A DNA stretch of 64,000 nt from Sorex araneus (taxonomy: Eukaryota; Chordata; Mammalia; Eulipotyphla; Soricidae): positions 77,953,977 through 78,017,976 of the forward strand of contig NC_073306.1 in the NCBI RefSeq assembly GCF_027595985.1, given 5' to 3'. The notes below the pieces were generated by a model, which saw only the letters and a list, made by a program, of their open reading frames with translations, was not told the DNA's origin and made no database searches. Of the stretch, positions 20,296-30,140 are shown one piece after another. The translations under genes were made by a program, and so were the position numbers. How positions within the stretch are numbered: position 1 is the first letter of the stretch; the number at the start of each line of letters is the position of its first letter.

Positions 20296-21318
20296 CTATT
20301 GATCGGAGCTCAGCTGACTGGAGTTCTGAGACTCCACCTTGGGGAGAGAGACTGCAAATGGGAACATCTCCGGATTTCGCTGGGCCTGGGGCTGGCCCCC
20401 TGGCAAGTTTCCCGAATTGGAGTCAACAGCTGCATGAAAATTGAAGGGACAATCTTTGGCCCAGTGGTTTCCCTTTTTACACCTGGGACAGGGCTCAGGA
20501 GGTGTTCTCACAGTAGCACTTTCTGGGGGTGCCCTGTAATCTTTATGAAAGTGGTCCGGTCCTCTATGATTAAAATATCCTTTCTGAGCTTGTCTCTGTA
20601 CTGTACCGGTCTCAACAGTCCTAGCCTGCACTTTATGTCTAACAGAACCAACATTCCTGCATGCGTCCAAGTACCCCATTATGTCTTCCTTCTCCTTAAG
20701 AGGGCGCAGAATGGCCTGGCAATCCTCATTAGCATTTTCAAAGGCCAATTTTTTAGTCAACAGCTCATGAGTCTCCTTACCCTCAACCTGCATTTCTATG
20801 GCTTCCATCAATCTTCCTACAAAGTCTGCATAAGGTTTTGAGGCTCTCTGGACAATCTTTGTAAAGCTTCCTTTAAATTCTGCATCTGCATCAACCTTCT
20901 CCCACGCACGCAGGGCTGCGCCACGGACATGAGCAAGAACAGCACGAGGCAAGGTGACTTGCCTTTCAGGATGGCGCCATTTTCCTTCACCAATTAACAT
21001 CTTATGAGTCAACTTAATCCCTGAAAAGTTTCGTCCAGCATGGCCTAGGCCTTCAAACTCTGCCTTGGCCTCCTTACTGAGCCACATTCTCCACTGCAAG
21101 TACTGAGAAGGGCTTAAGCACGTCTTAGCAACCATGTGAAAATCTTGAGGTGCCCAGTAGGCCTTTTTACTCCAGTCTGTAAGATACTCTCTACAGTACG
21201 GAGATGTAGGCCCATATGAGACACAGGCCTGTTTGAAATGACTGAGAGAATCCATCCTTAACCTGCCAAAGATGGAGGCCACCGCCTCTTTGCCTTGACT
21301 GGGCGATTGGGGGCACAT
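20296..21318 (-). CDS. Nested provirus gag, capsid-nucleocapsid part
   Basis: A 340-codon open frame. The capsid includes a major-homology-like segment at residues ~149-171 ('FKGSFTKIVQRASKPYADFV'). Nucleocapsid has one intact zinc knuckle, C277-C280-H285-C290 (CPRCKKGNHWAKDC). The first knuckle at 248-261 has lost all three cysteines ('GYFNHRGPDHFHKDYR'). The frame ends with TAG at 20,296-20,298, and the pro frame overlaps in -1, the normal betaretroviral arrangement. I could not identify a slippery heptamer with confidence. The N-terminal matrix part lies in a separate frame upstream. Confidence 0.88.
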   Translation of the reverse strand: MCPQSPSQGKEAVASIFGRLRMDSLSHFKQACVSYGPTSPYCREYLTDWSKKAYWAPQDFHMVAKTCLSPSQYLQWRMWLSKEAKAEFEGLGHAGRNFSGIKLTHKMLIGEGKWRHPERQVTLPRAVLAHVRGAALRAWEKVDADAEFKGSFTKIVQRASKPYADFVGRLMEAIEMQVEGKETHELLTKKLAFENANEDCQAILRPLKEKEDIMGYLDACRNVGSVRHKVQARTVETGTVQRQAQKGYFNHRGPDHFHKDYRAPPESATVRTPPEPCPRCKKGNHWAKDCPFNFHAAVDSNSGNLPGGQPQAQRNPEMFPFAVSLPKVESQNSSQLSSDQ

Positions 21319-21473
21319 CCCAAGTGGCCTGGAGGCCGATTTGCTGAGTCACTCTCGGACTCAGAATCTGAGAAGGCAGCAGCAGACTCATAATCTGCAT
21401 CACTTTCATCTAATGCACTGGATGTGGAGCTATATTCATCAGTCTGAGAAATATTTATACTATGACAACCTTT

Positions 21474-21863
21474 TCAAAGCTTTGGTGTGGGAGGACCTGA
21501 GGCCGTATTACTCCTAATGTTCTCCACATCAATTGCACTATTCAAAAACAGGAGAATAGAATTAACAAACTCCCATGTTGTCCAGAATTCCCAGGAGATC
21601 TTAGTCCCTTTCTTAGATGCCTTATAGACATTTTTCCTAACTCGTCTCCAAATCTTGCTTTCTAGAGTTCCTTCATCTTGGAACCATGGGTTAACCTCAT
21701 AAACTACTTTAAGGCAGGACCGGAGTTGGTCTCTGGAAATGCAGAGTTCCGGGTCTCCTATTCTGTGGGAGAGAGACTGAATCAAATCCATAAATGACTT
21801 ACCCTGTTCAATCTGGCTCAAGAAAATATGAAAGATCATGGGAAGGGCCAGAATCTGCCTCAT
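21474..21863 (-). pseudogene. Nested provirus gag, matrix part
   Basis: A 129-codon frame starting at ATG (MRQILALPMIF...) about 145 bp after the primer site. Its position and the basic stretch 'KIWRRVRKNVYKASKKG' fit a retroviral matrix protein. It ends at a stop before the capsid frame, with ~150 bp of acidic/serine-rich coding in another frame between (about 21,320-21,470). Gag is therefore interrupted at least once. The N-terminus lacks the usual Gly2, so myristoylation is not predicted. Confidence 0.6.
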
Positions 21864-21976
21864 CTTAGTGGGGGATTGCTGTTAAGATTTTAATCCTCAG
21901 CACACTAAAAAAAAAAATCTGATCTCCCACTCACTTTCTAGAGTGGGGTGCACCGAACGCTTATTCTTACCTTTAG

Positions 21977-22007
21977 TTGGTAGTTCGTGCCCACCCAGGG
22001 ATGCTAG
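21977..22007 (-). promoter_or_regulatory. Primer-binding site, tRNA-Asn-like
   Basis: Immediately inside the LTR, the plus strand reads like the 3' end of tRNA-Asn ('gttggtagttcgtgcccacc' then 'cagggatgcta'). The minus strand is thus complementary to that tRNA over about 30 bases with roughly four mismatches. This extends well beyond the usual 18-base site. Confidence 0.75.
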
Positions 22008-22008
22008 C

Positions 22009-23028
22009 TGTAAAGAACACGCAACCCAGAGATTCTTCGTGCAGTGATTTATTCAGAGACCTTCTCATGCATTGGGAAGGAGGGGAAAACGAGAAAGAGG
22101 AGAAACGAGGAGGAGCCTCTAGCTAGGTGACTTCCCCCCCTTTATCCCTCTCCCCCTCTCCCTGCTTGTTTATGCCCAAGTGTCTACAGCTGATAGGCTA
22201 GTTACACCTTGTGGGCGTGACAGGACATCCTGTTTCCTTATTAGGAGTTGTTTTCGAAACACGGTGCAATTAACAAGAAACAGGTGTTGTTTAAGAAAAT
22301 AGAATGCTAGGCACAAAAGGTTCAATAACAATAGCAAAACACCTATTCTCTAGGATAGATACTTTTTCAGCAGGACCCATCAATGATGAAATCCCATGGT
22401 TGTGTTTCTCCTCCCCTTGTCCAACAAACATATGAGCATTCATAATATTAATCGTTTTGTATGGGCATAGCAAGAGATGCATTAAACTTTTAGAATTGCT
22501 CTCCTGGGGTCATCTCAATCTCAGACTACAGTGCTCACGCCAGATTAGTCTTTCCTATCCCTAGCAGGGTCCTAGTCTCGTCACTACTTTAAGATCATGA
22601 CAGCACTTGTCCATGATCAGACTCTTAACTTATAGTTAAGAATGAGGCACTTTGGCCAGGCCCATCTCGATGCCAGGGTGGCACATAACATACCGCTTGC
22701 CCTGGGTCCGTCTCGTCCCCCGTTGGGACCCTGCCTTTTAGAGGGCAACCAAGGCTACAGTCAAGAAAGCAGATGCCCGGGAATTAGTAATACTCAAAGC
22801 CAATTAAATCCCAATTGCAAAGGCATATTAATAAATGTCTTTCTTTGTCCATACAAAAAGGACTTGCTCTGAATAAGCTATGCAAAGGACTCAAGGAGAA
22901 GAGAAAGACATTATTTACAAGTCAACAGAACACTAAGAAAGAAGCTACAAATAAACACAGAGGAATGGGAGCACTGTGACGGGAGTAACCCAATAAACCT
23001 AAACTACCTGAAGCTATGTAATCCTACA
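22009..23028 (-). repeat. 5' LTR of nested provirus
   Basis: A 1,020-bp LTR, TGTAGG...TTTACA in its own direction. The AATAAA complement 'tttatt' lies near 22,048. The first ~600 bases match the embedded LTR at 18,743 and below. Confidence 0.88.
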
Positions 23029-23552
23029 AGGTTTGGATTTGGTTTTTTTTACAAGAAGGTGGACTCTGTGTAGCCCTTAAAGAGGAATGCTGTTTTTATG
23101 CAGACAAAACAGGTCTAGTACAGGATAGCATTGATAAGGTCAAAAGGAGCCTGGAAGAAAGAAAAAGGGCTAGAGAAAAACAGGAGTCATGGTATCAAAA
23201 TTGGTTTTCCACTTCACCCTGGCTGTCCACGTTACTGCCTAGTCTTTTGGGACCTCTCGTGGGTCTCCTGCTATTACTGTCCTTCGGCCCCTGGGCCTTT
23301 AGTCGCTTAACCTCTTTTATTAAGTCGCAGATCGACTCGGCTACCAGAAGCACGGTTGCTGTTCATTATCATCGCCTTGGACCGACTCCGCCTCCTGAAG
23401 AGGGAGTTCTCAACCAAGTCCCAGAGGTGGACCGGCTCAACTTCTCCCTATTAGCTGAGAGATTAGGGTCCCCTTGGTACCATAGGCTCTGGGCTCATTT
23501 CCCAGGAACACGGCACCCTGAAATTCCCTCTCCCACTCTGGGTCAGCTGTGA
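23029..23552 (+). pseudogene. Outer provirus env, TM subunit C-terminal part
   Basis: It resumes the env interrupted at 17,416. An immunosuppressive-domain-like helix is followed by the CX6CC motif (Cys codon at 23,067; Cys-Cys at 23,088-23,093) of gammaretroviral-type TM proteins. A membrane-proximal tryptophan-containing region, a membrane segment ('GPLVGLLLLLSFGPWAF') and a cytoplasmic tail ending at 23,552 come next. A run of eight T near 23,043 disrupts the frame. Covalent SU-TM pairing (CX6CC with CXXC) is typical of gamma and type-D envelopes, not of classical betaretroviruses. Confidence 0.87.
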
Positions 23553-23910
23553 GGTTAGCCTATGACAGGATATTGTGTAACACCAGACCTGAGTTGGAGC
23601 AGCAAGAGGTCTCCATGACGGGAGTAGTGTGAGGCCTTACCTCTTGGGTCCCCATCACATTCTCAGTTAGTGCTTACTCTGTGCAACCTCCCCTTAGCTT
23701 CACCTAGGGGGCGGCTGGCAGAAAAATAACCAAGCGCCACATATAAGAGCACAGTGATGACAAGAGTAAGAATCCCCTCACATAGCCATAGACAGAGCCC
23801 CTGCCCCCTCGGGTCTGGAGGCACATTACATAGCCTAAGACATGGCGCCTCACCAACCCAGGCGGCTCTCAGTAGCCCTCAATTTTTTCATATATAAAAA
23901 CAGGGGGAGG
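23553..23910 (+). other. Outer provirus 3' untranslated region and polypurine tract
   Basis: No coding frame is recognised between env and the 3' LTR. The purine run 'aaaaacagggggagg' at 23,896-23,910 directly precedes the LTR and fits a polypurine tract. Confidence 0.75.
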
Positions 23911-24317
23911 TGTGGGGGACCAAGACCCTGGGAAAAGGAGAACTTAGCCATTTCTCCAGACAGGGAGTGCCCACCAAGATATTGTAAGAATGTGTGTCAC
24001 TAGAAGCAGTTAAACTGTTTCTGATATTCTGAAACAGACATCCTGTACCAAGGGCAAAACCCACAAAGATGACAGGCATATCATGTTCCAGCCTGCTGAT
24101 CCCCCTTACGCAAATGCCCTGCGAATGCCCCGCGTGATCCACCCTGGCCCCCTTGCATGCAAGCCTTGCCCTTCAGCCTATATATTCTGTATACTCGCCT
24201 TCAATAAACGAGACCTTGACAACAGTTCCTTGCTTGGTCTCCCTCTTCTTTCTCGCCCTTGCTATTTCAGGTAGCGCCTCTTCAGACCTGAATAACTTGG
24301 TCCCGCGGGACGGGACA
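23911..24317 (+). repeat. 3' LTR of outer provirus
   Basis: A 407-bp partner of 12,537-12,944 with AATAAA at 24,203-24,208. By hand I counted about 15 differences, including one single-base gap. The target duplication GTCTAG follows at 24,318-24,323. Confidence 0.95.
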
Positions 24318-24323
24318 GTCTAG

Positions 24324-24665
24324 CCCACTCTTGTGCCTAAAGCAGCACACATGTGTTTGGTTTTAACATATTTGCTGGTATTCTTTGATATACATTTTCT
24401 GTCCCTCCCAGAGAATCTGGCAAGTTACCAAGAGTATCCCGCCCACATGGAAGAGCCTGCAAGCTCTCTGTGGCGTATTTGATATACCAAATAGAGTATC
24501 AATAACAGGTCTCATTCCCTTGACTCTGAAAAAGCCTCTAATTGTTGGGAAAGATGAGTAAGGAGAGGCTGCTAAAATCTCAGGGCTGGGACGAATGGAG
24601 GTGTTACTGGTGCCCGCTCGAGCAAATCGATGAACAATGGGATGACAGTGATACAGTGATACTGT
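24324..24665 (+). mobile_element. Composite retroelement, right half
   Basis: Continues the element split at 12,536. It contains the long-SINE-like body ('gaatctggcaagttaccaag'), 'aaaatctcagggctgggac', 'gcaaatcgatgaacaatggg' and the tail 'gatgacagtgatacagtga'. Confidence 0.8.
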
Positions 24666-25089
24666 GAAGGGCAGCTACAGCCCAACAAGCCAAACAATCA
24701 GCTTCCTACCCTTGATTCTCTTCCTAGATGTAATGCTGAATCTGAAATTAAAGCTTGCGCTCAGGACAAAGTCCAAGGTAAGAGAAAAGGTCCTACCTGC
24801 TCCACTGCACTCTCAGTCAACCAACAGCTCTCTGGCCTCTTGTCCTGCGCTTGCTCCTTGCTCCTCTCTCTTCCTCCTTCAGGCACTAAAGAAAAGTGGA
24901 GTTGATCACTCCGTTGAAAATGGAAAAATGGAAACAAAACTGAAAGTAAAATTTATTGTGGAATCTTTTTTAGCTGCAGCATCCGCCCTGTGCCAGCTCT
25001 TATTTCAAATGTGAAGCTCTGTGTTTGTTAAGGTTTAATCTAGTAAACAGAAAAATTTAGCAGAAAGAGCAGATCTTATCCATTTCTAA
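24666..25089. other. No recognised feature
   Basis: Mixed-composition sequence with a 116-codon plus-strand frame that resembles no protein I know. I do not call it a gene. Confidence 0.4.
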
Positions 25090-25640
25090 AAACCAGTTTT
25101 GGTGCCTTTGTTTCATCTGTTTTCTCTTTTTTGTTGTTGTTATGTTTGTGCGTTTTCTTATATGTTTTGGTCTACAGATATTTTTAGGGTTTGTTTTAGC
25201 ACTATAAGTGGTGATATTGTTAATGAGAGAGGTTTTATTCTTACAATATTCCAAACTCATATCCTCCACCAGAGTGTCTGGTTCCTCACCATTGTCTCAG
25301 GGTCCCCTCCTGCCATCCCACACCCCTAACCCTGCTTGTAAACTCAATTATGTAATCAGTTCTGAGTTCCTGGTGCTTATGGCCATCTGTTATTCCCTTT
25401 CTATGTTTCCTAATACCCCACATAAAGAGAAATTGTCCTGTATCTATTCCTTTCCTTCTGGGTAACTAATCATGCAAACTTGTAAATGCATGCATGGAAC
25501 AGAGGATATCATGTTGAGTGAGGTCCACCAAATAGAGAGGGACAGATGCTCTTGTCTTTTGATTCAGTGCAGTATGAACCAAAAATTTCTACTTTTAACA
25601 AATTTCATTCGACAATATATTCTGTTAATCAACATGGAAA
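25090..25640 (-). mobile_element. L1-related 3' sequence, minus strand
   Basis: Reverse-strand 3' UTR and ORF2-end-like sequence resembling other L1 copies here ('atcctccaccagagtgtctg', 'ccccacataaagagaaattg'). Confidence 0.6.
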
Positions 25641-25779
25641 CATTATTTCCAAGTATTAGAAATTATATTGTTATCATGCTATGGGACTGGCACTACTAAT
25701 ACCACCAGATGTCAAAGTTAGTCATCTCTAACTTATACAAATATATCGGATAAATACTAATCTTAAGAGTTCTTATCCT

Positions 25780-25945
25780 TGGGATGGAGCGATAGTACAG
25801 TGGGTAGGGCATTAGCCTTGCATGAGACTGACCTGGGTTCGATTCCCAGCATTCCATAAGGTCCCCGGAGCACTGCCAGGAGTAATTCCTGAGTGCAAAA
25901 CCAGGAGTAACCCCTGTGCATTGGAGGGTGTGATCCAAGAAGCAA

Positions 25946-25975
<30 letters not shown>
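25780..25975 (+). mobile_element. Short SINE with A-rich tail
   Basis: A full-length SINE ('gggatggagcgatagtacag') with an (A)nG tail. Duplication 'aagagttcttatcc' flanks it at 25,765-25,778 and 25,976-25,989. Confidence 0.93.
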
Positions 25976-25976
<1 letters not shown>

Positions 25977-26289
25977 AGAGTTCTTATCCTGGAAAACAGT
26001 CTAAGTGTCAGATGCATTAAAATACATTCAGGAAAACTGTGGTATCTATTTCAGATGAACTTAAATTCCCGTGATCCAGTTCTTTAACTCCTAAGTTTAT
26101 ACCCAGCAGAAATGTGAAATAATGTGCATAAGAAGCATAGGGAAAATGACTGTAAGATCACTGTGCATAATAGCTCCAAGTTGACTTGAATACCAAGTCT
26201 GTACACAATGATTAGCAAAGTTGCTGTGGCACAATTGAATCATGAGATGCCATGTAGTAAAGAATGTAAACAAATGACAGCTAGACCCA

Positions 26290-26430
26290 ATCCATGGACT
26301 TAAGGAGCCTGTTGGCAAGTTGCTGACTCAGATTCCAATCGCCAGCACCAAAAGTGGTCCCCCTAGTTCCACCAAGGTAATCCCTAAGCAGAGAGCAATG
26401 AGTAAGACCTGAGCTCCATCTAACCAGTAT
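26290..26430 (+). mobile_element. Old degraded SINE
   Basis: Weak similarity ('gattccaatcgccagcacca', 'gtggtccccctagttcc'). Confidence 0.45.
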
Positions 26431-26549
26431 ACTTTTATTTCTAGTTGTTACTACTTTCAAGAGAAAAGTTCTGGGGACTGTATTTTCCTTTCTAGGTAAA
26501 TAAATATAGCTGGGCTGGGAACCCTATTCAGAGAGAACCTAAATAATCA

Positions 26550-27065
26550 TCCTTATTTGAGCAACAGTTCTTGAAAAAGTGTTCATCGTCACTGATTTCA
26601 GGAAAATGAAATTTAAAAGTAGAGTGAAGTATCACCCCACACTAGTGAGAGTGGTGTATATGGCAAAGACCATAAACAGTTAAGTGTGTTGGGATATGAC
26701 AAATAAGGAATTCTCATTCATGTCAGGGTGGCTGTTGTATGGTTTAATGTCTCTGGAGGACTGTTCAGAGGCTTTTAAAAACACTGTAAATAAAAGGTCC
26801 ATATGACCCTCTGATTTCACTCCTGGAACTCTACCTCACAAACACAAAAATATTAATGTGTAAGGACACATGCATACCTATGTTCATTATAGCACTTACT
26901 GTAGGCAATATCTGGGGAAAAAAGCAAAGTGTCCAACAAAAGACAAATGGACAAACAAATTGTGTATATATGCACAGAATGAAATACTATTTAGCTTTGA
27001 GAATAGATGAATTTTTGAAGTTTACTACAATTTTGATGGCATTAAAGGGTCTTATGCTAAGTAAG
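26550..27065 (+). mobile_element. L1 ORF2 C-terminal fragment, plus strand
   Basis: Decayed forward L1 ORF2 end (recognisable 'CKDTCIPMFIIALTVGNIW' and 'ILMALKGLMLSKHMG'). A SINE follows directly. Confidence 0.75.
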
Positions 27066-27067
27066 CA

Positions 27068-27300
27068 TATGGGCAGAGGATAGCACAGCTGGTAGGTATT
27101 TGTCTTGCATGTGGCCAACCTGGGTTCAGTTCCTCTGTCCCTCTCAGAGAGCCCAGTAAGCTACTGAGAATATCTGACCTACATGGCAAAGCCTGGCAAG
27201 CTACCCGTGTCGTGTTCGATATGCCAAAAATAGGTTTCACAATGGAAACGTTCCTCGTGCCCGCTCAAGCAAATCGATAAACAATGGGATTACAGTACTA
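27068..27300 (+). mobile_element. Long SINE (type 2)
   Basis: Head 'gggcagaggatagcacagct'; body 'cctggcaagctacccgtgtc', 'cgatatgccaaaaatagg'; end 'caaatcgataaacaatggga'. Confidence 0.88.
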
Positions 27301-27498
27301 CTGATAAAGGTAAAGGGAAAAAAACATGATAGGTTAGAAATAGACCTCTGGTCTTATTTTCTCCACCTATGGTCTCAACACGAGCTTTCCATAATACTTC
27401 CCATCTTCCCATCTACACCTTTCTTCCCTCCTCACGCCACCATTCTGTGTTTGTTGTATGGGTGCACACAGAGAAGACTTGTCATAACTTTGCTTGTG

Positions 27499-27678
27499 TC
27501 ACTCTTCCTTCTTCTTCTGAGCCAGCTTATTCATCAGGTAAGATTTGCCTGTGCGACAGAGACACACAATGGCCACCAAATCAACAGGCTGTGTAATGGC
27601 ACACAGGGTTCTCTGTGCTTCTGGATTGACCACCAGTTGCCCATTACTGTTTTCAATGAGGCAAAGGGGTTCTGACAT
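27499..27678 (-). pseudogene. GBP copy C, isolated exon 2 relic
   Basis: From an ATG at 27,676-27,678 the minus strand encodes an N-terminus beginning MSEPLCLIENSNGQLVV and ending near '[16 protein letters not shown]'. It is a GBP exon 2 clearly diverged from copies A and B, so it comes from another paralogue. The P-loop is damaged: GLYRTGKS has become CLCRTGKS. Where copies A and B have the donor GTGAGT, this copy reads AAGAGT, so splicing is lost and a stop follows shortly. I found no exons 3-7 of this copy in the window. Confidence 0.85.
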
Positions 27679-27699
27679 AAAACATCTGGGTCCATGTTC

Positions 27700-28960
27700 A
27701 AAGTGTGAACTTTTTTGTAGGGGAAGAGACTGGAAGGAACAGAAATTTCCAGTCTCTCAAGTAAAGGAGCCATCTTGCTTCCTGAAGCTGCGGTATACTA
27801 TTTTTTAGATTTGCCTACGTTTCTAAAGAAAAAATGGCATCCAAGTGGATTCATAAAATAAATGCTGTGCATTTCATAGGGATGCTACAACCTACTCCCA
27901 TTGACTTGGTATTCATGTGACTTCTTCAACGAAAAGTATAATGCATGATCATCTTATGAATGGAGAAATAAGTGAAAATGCTTAATTAAAATTATTAATA
28001 ACAACACTTTAGCTTTCATGTTCTAACTTATGGGCATCAATTCCATTAAGCTAAAAAGTTACTGATAAAATGTTTCTAGATATTTGACACTAAACAAACG
28101 CTTGTGTTTTTTTTTAACCTGATCTTATTATCAAGATCAACTCTCTTCAATCTTGGATGTGATTATTTACTATGTAAGATAAAACTTTACTCTCCTTGAC
28201 TTTTTCTTACACTGAAATCTTACAATAAATAGGTCTGGATTTTCTTAATACCTGACTGTAAAACTACTTTGTAAAGATATAGTGAGGGACCCATTGCTGA
28301 ACCTCCCATTCTTCCCACTAATTTCCTCATAAGCTATGTCCTGGAGATATTTCAGAAGACAGATAAGAAAAGCAGAGACTGCTTGGGAACAGATGACAGG
28401 AAGTTCAATACAAACAATAGAGTACCATAATATAGGGGCAAGGAAGCAAGCAGACTGCAGAGAGAGGATTTTCACATGATTTTAAAGATACCAGTGCCAA
28501 GACTCCACATCTCCTCCACTTCAAATATAATATCAGCATCTTATATTTGTAGAGTTCTGGTTGTCTGAATTGCTTACATTAGGGTCACAATAATTTTTAG
28601 GTTATCAATTCTCTATAGCAATTTGATATAAATGTAGAAGATACAAAATCCACACTTATTTTCAGGTATGAGGAGTTTACAAGCTCTTGTGCACTGGGAT
28701 GACATCACTAATAGAAAAATGAACTAAGTTTCCATAGTTTTCAGAACCCTGAAAGGATAGTATTAGAGTTTATATTTTCATATATATATTAATATAGGTG
28801 TTTTATACATTGTCCTCTATGGATGTCCTGGAAATATCTATAATGTCAGGAAAGTCAAATTTCCATCATATCTTTACAGATGCACATGTTTACGCTCCAA
28901 TACATTATTTTTCATAATAGCCTATGACTTTGCTCTGAAATATATTCTTCCTAACTATTA
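27700..28960. other. No recognised feature
   Basis: AT-rich sequence. A 76-codon minus-strand frame near 28.3 kb resembles nothing I know. Confidence 0.4.
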
Positions 28961-28964
28961 GCAC

Positions 28965-29200
28965 AGCGGATAGGGCATTTGCCTTGCATGCAGCCGACCT
29001 GGGTTTGATTCCTCCATTCCTCTTGGAGAGCCTGGCAAGATACCGAGAGTATCCCGCCTGCACAGCAGAGCCTGGAAAGCTACCTGTGGTGTATTTTATA
29101 TGCCAAAAACAGTAACGAGTCTCACAATGGAAATGTTACTGGTGCCTGCTCGAGAAAATTGATGAGCAAAAGGGATGACTGTGCTATAGTGCTACTATTT
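28965..29200 (+). mobile_element. Long SINE (type 2)
   Basis: 'tagcacagcggatagggcat' through 'aacagtaacgagtctcac' to 'gatgagcaaaagggatgac'. Confidence 0.87.
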
Positions 29201-29214
29201 CTTTTTTTTCCTTT

Positions 29215-29400
29215 TTTTTGCATTCGTAGCTGTGCAGCCTCTTTATTTTATTTAACTTATTTTTTATTGAATCACCATGTTGAAAGTTACAAAGCTTTCA
29301 GGCTTAAGTCTCAATTACATAATGCTCGAACACCCATCCCTTCACCAGTGCATATATTCCACCACCAAGCACCACTGTAAACCTCCTCCCCCCACCACTA
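29215..29400 (-). mobile_element. L1 3' UTR fragment, minus strand
   Basis: Reverse L1 tail ('ttattgaatcaccatgttga', 'atcccttcaccagtgcatat'). Confidence 0.75.
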
Positions 29401-29404
29401 CTAT

Positions 29405-30140
29405 TTATTAATAAAAATCACTCATATGTTCATTGCAGCACTGTTTACAATAGCCAGAATCTAGGAAAAAACCTGAGTGCCCAATGACAGATGACTGGTT
29501 AAAAACACTTTGGTACATCTACACAATGGAATACTATGCAGCTGTTAGAAAAGATGAAGTCATGAACTTTGCATATAAATGGATCAACATGGAAAGTATG
29601 ATGATAAGTGAAATAAGTCAGAAAAAGAAAGACAGACATAGAAAGATTGCACTCATCTTTGGAATATAAAGTAACAGAATGGGAGACTAACACCCAAGAA
29701 TAGTGGAGATAAGGACCAGGAGGTTTGCTCCATGGCTTGGAAGTTGGCCTCACATGCAGGGGGAAAAGGCAGCTCAGATAGAGAAGGGAACACCAGCTAA
29801 AGGGTGTCTGGAGGACCCGCTTGGGATGGGAGATGAGTGCTAAAAATAGACTATAGATAGAACACGATGGCCACTCAGTACCTCTACTGCCTACCACAAC
29901 ACCCAAAAGTAGAGAGAGAATTAAAAGGAATGCCCTGCCAGAGAGGCAGGATGGGGTGGGAGTAGAAGAATGGGTTGGAAAGGTTTGGAGCGATATTGGG
30001 ATAATTGGTGATAGAGAATGGGCACTGGTGGAGGGAAGGGTATCCAAGCATTGTATGACTGAAACATAAGCATGAAAGTTTGTAAGTCTGTAACTGTACC
30101 TCATCGTGATTCACTAATAAAAAAGAAAAAAGAAAAAAAT
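29405..30140 (+). mobile_element. L1 ORF2 end and 3' UTR, plus strand
   Basis: A forward L1: 'YIYTMEYYAAVRKDEVMNF' is the ORF2 C-terminus. The G-rich 3' UTR ends in 'gattcactaataaaaaag'. With the preceding inverted tail it forms a head-on pair, but both pieces are 3' ends, so this is not simple twin priming. Confidence 0.87.

Larger units (their letters stand above)
17423..23028 (-). mobile_element. Nested class II provirus, minus strand, rearranged 3' end
   Basis: A 5,606-bp insert inside the outer env with TG...CA ends and a 6-bp duplication AGGTTT. In its own direction it reads: 5' LTR (23,028-22,009), tRNA-Asn-like primer site, gag, dUTPase-protease-RT, an embedded LTR (18,743-17,738), then more pol (17,737-17,438). 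The last 15 bases are the inverted first 15 bases of its own LTR. RNase H, integrase, env, polypurine tract and a normal 3' LTR are absent. The ends are nevertheless competent-looking and precisely duplicated, so the truncated form itself probably integrated. Confidence 0.88.
12537..24317 (+). mobile_element. Outer endogenous retrovirus (beta pol, gamma-type env)
   Basis: A provirus with TG...CA LTRs flanked by a 6-bp target duplication GTCTAG (12,531-12,536 and 24,318-24,323), typical of class II/betaretroviral integrases. The order is 5' LTR, Lys3-like primer site, matrix remnant, G-patch, RT, RNase H, integrase, env, polypurine tract, 3' LTR. Most of gag, the dUTPase/protease core and the end of integrase are missing. 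Env is split by a nested minus-strand provirus at 17,423-23,028. By hand I count about 15 differences between the ~408-bp LTRs. It is defective, with many frameshifts and stops. Confidence 0.93.

Noticed and set aside
20290-20841. A 183-codon plus-strand open frame
   Set aside because: It is antisense to the provirus gag, which has a zinc knuckle and capsid motifs on the minus strand.
28245-28475. A 76-codon minus-strand frame upstream of GBP copy C
   Set aside because: It has no similarity to GBP exons or other families I know, and no flanking splice pattern that fits.
29215-30140. Twin-priming inversion of a single L1
   Set aside because: Both the inverted and forward parts are L1 3' ends; twin priming would invert an upstream segment instead.
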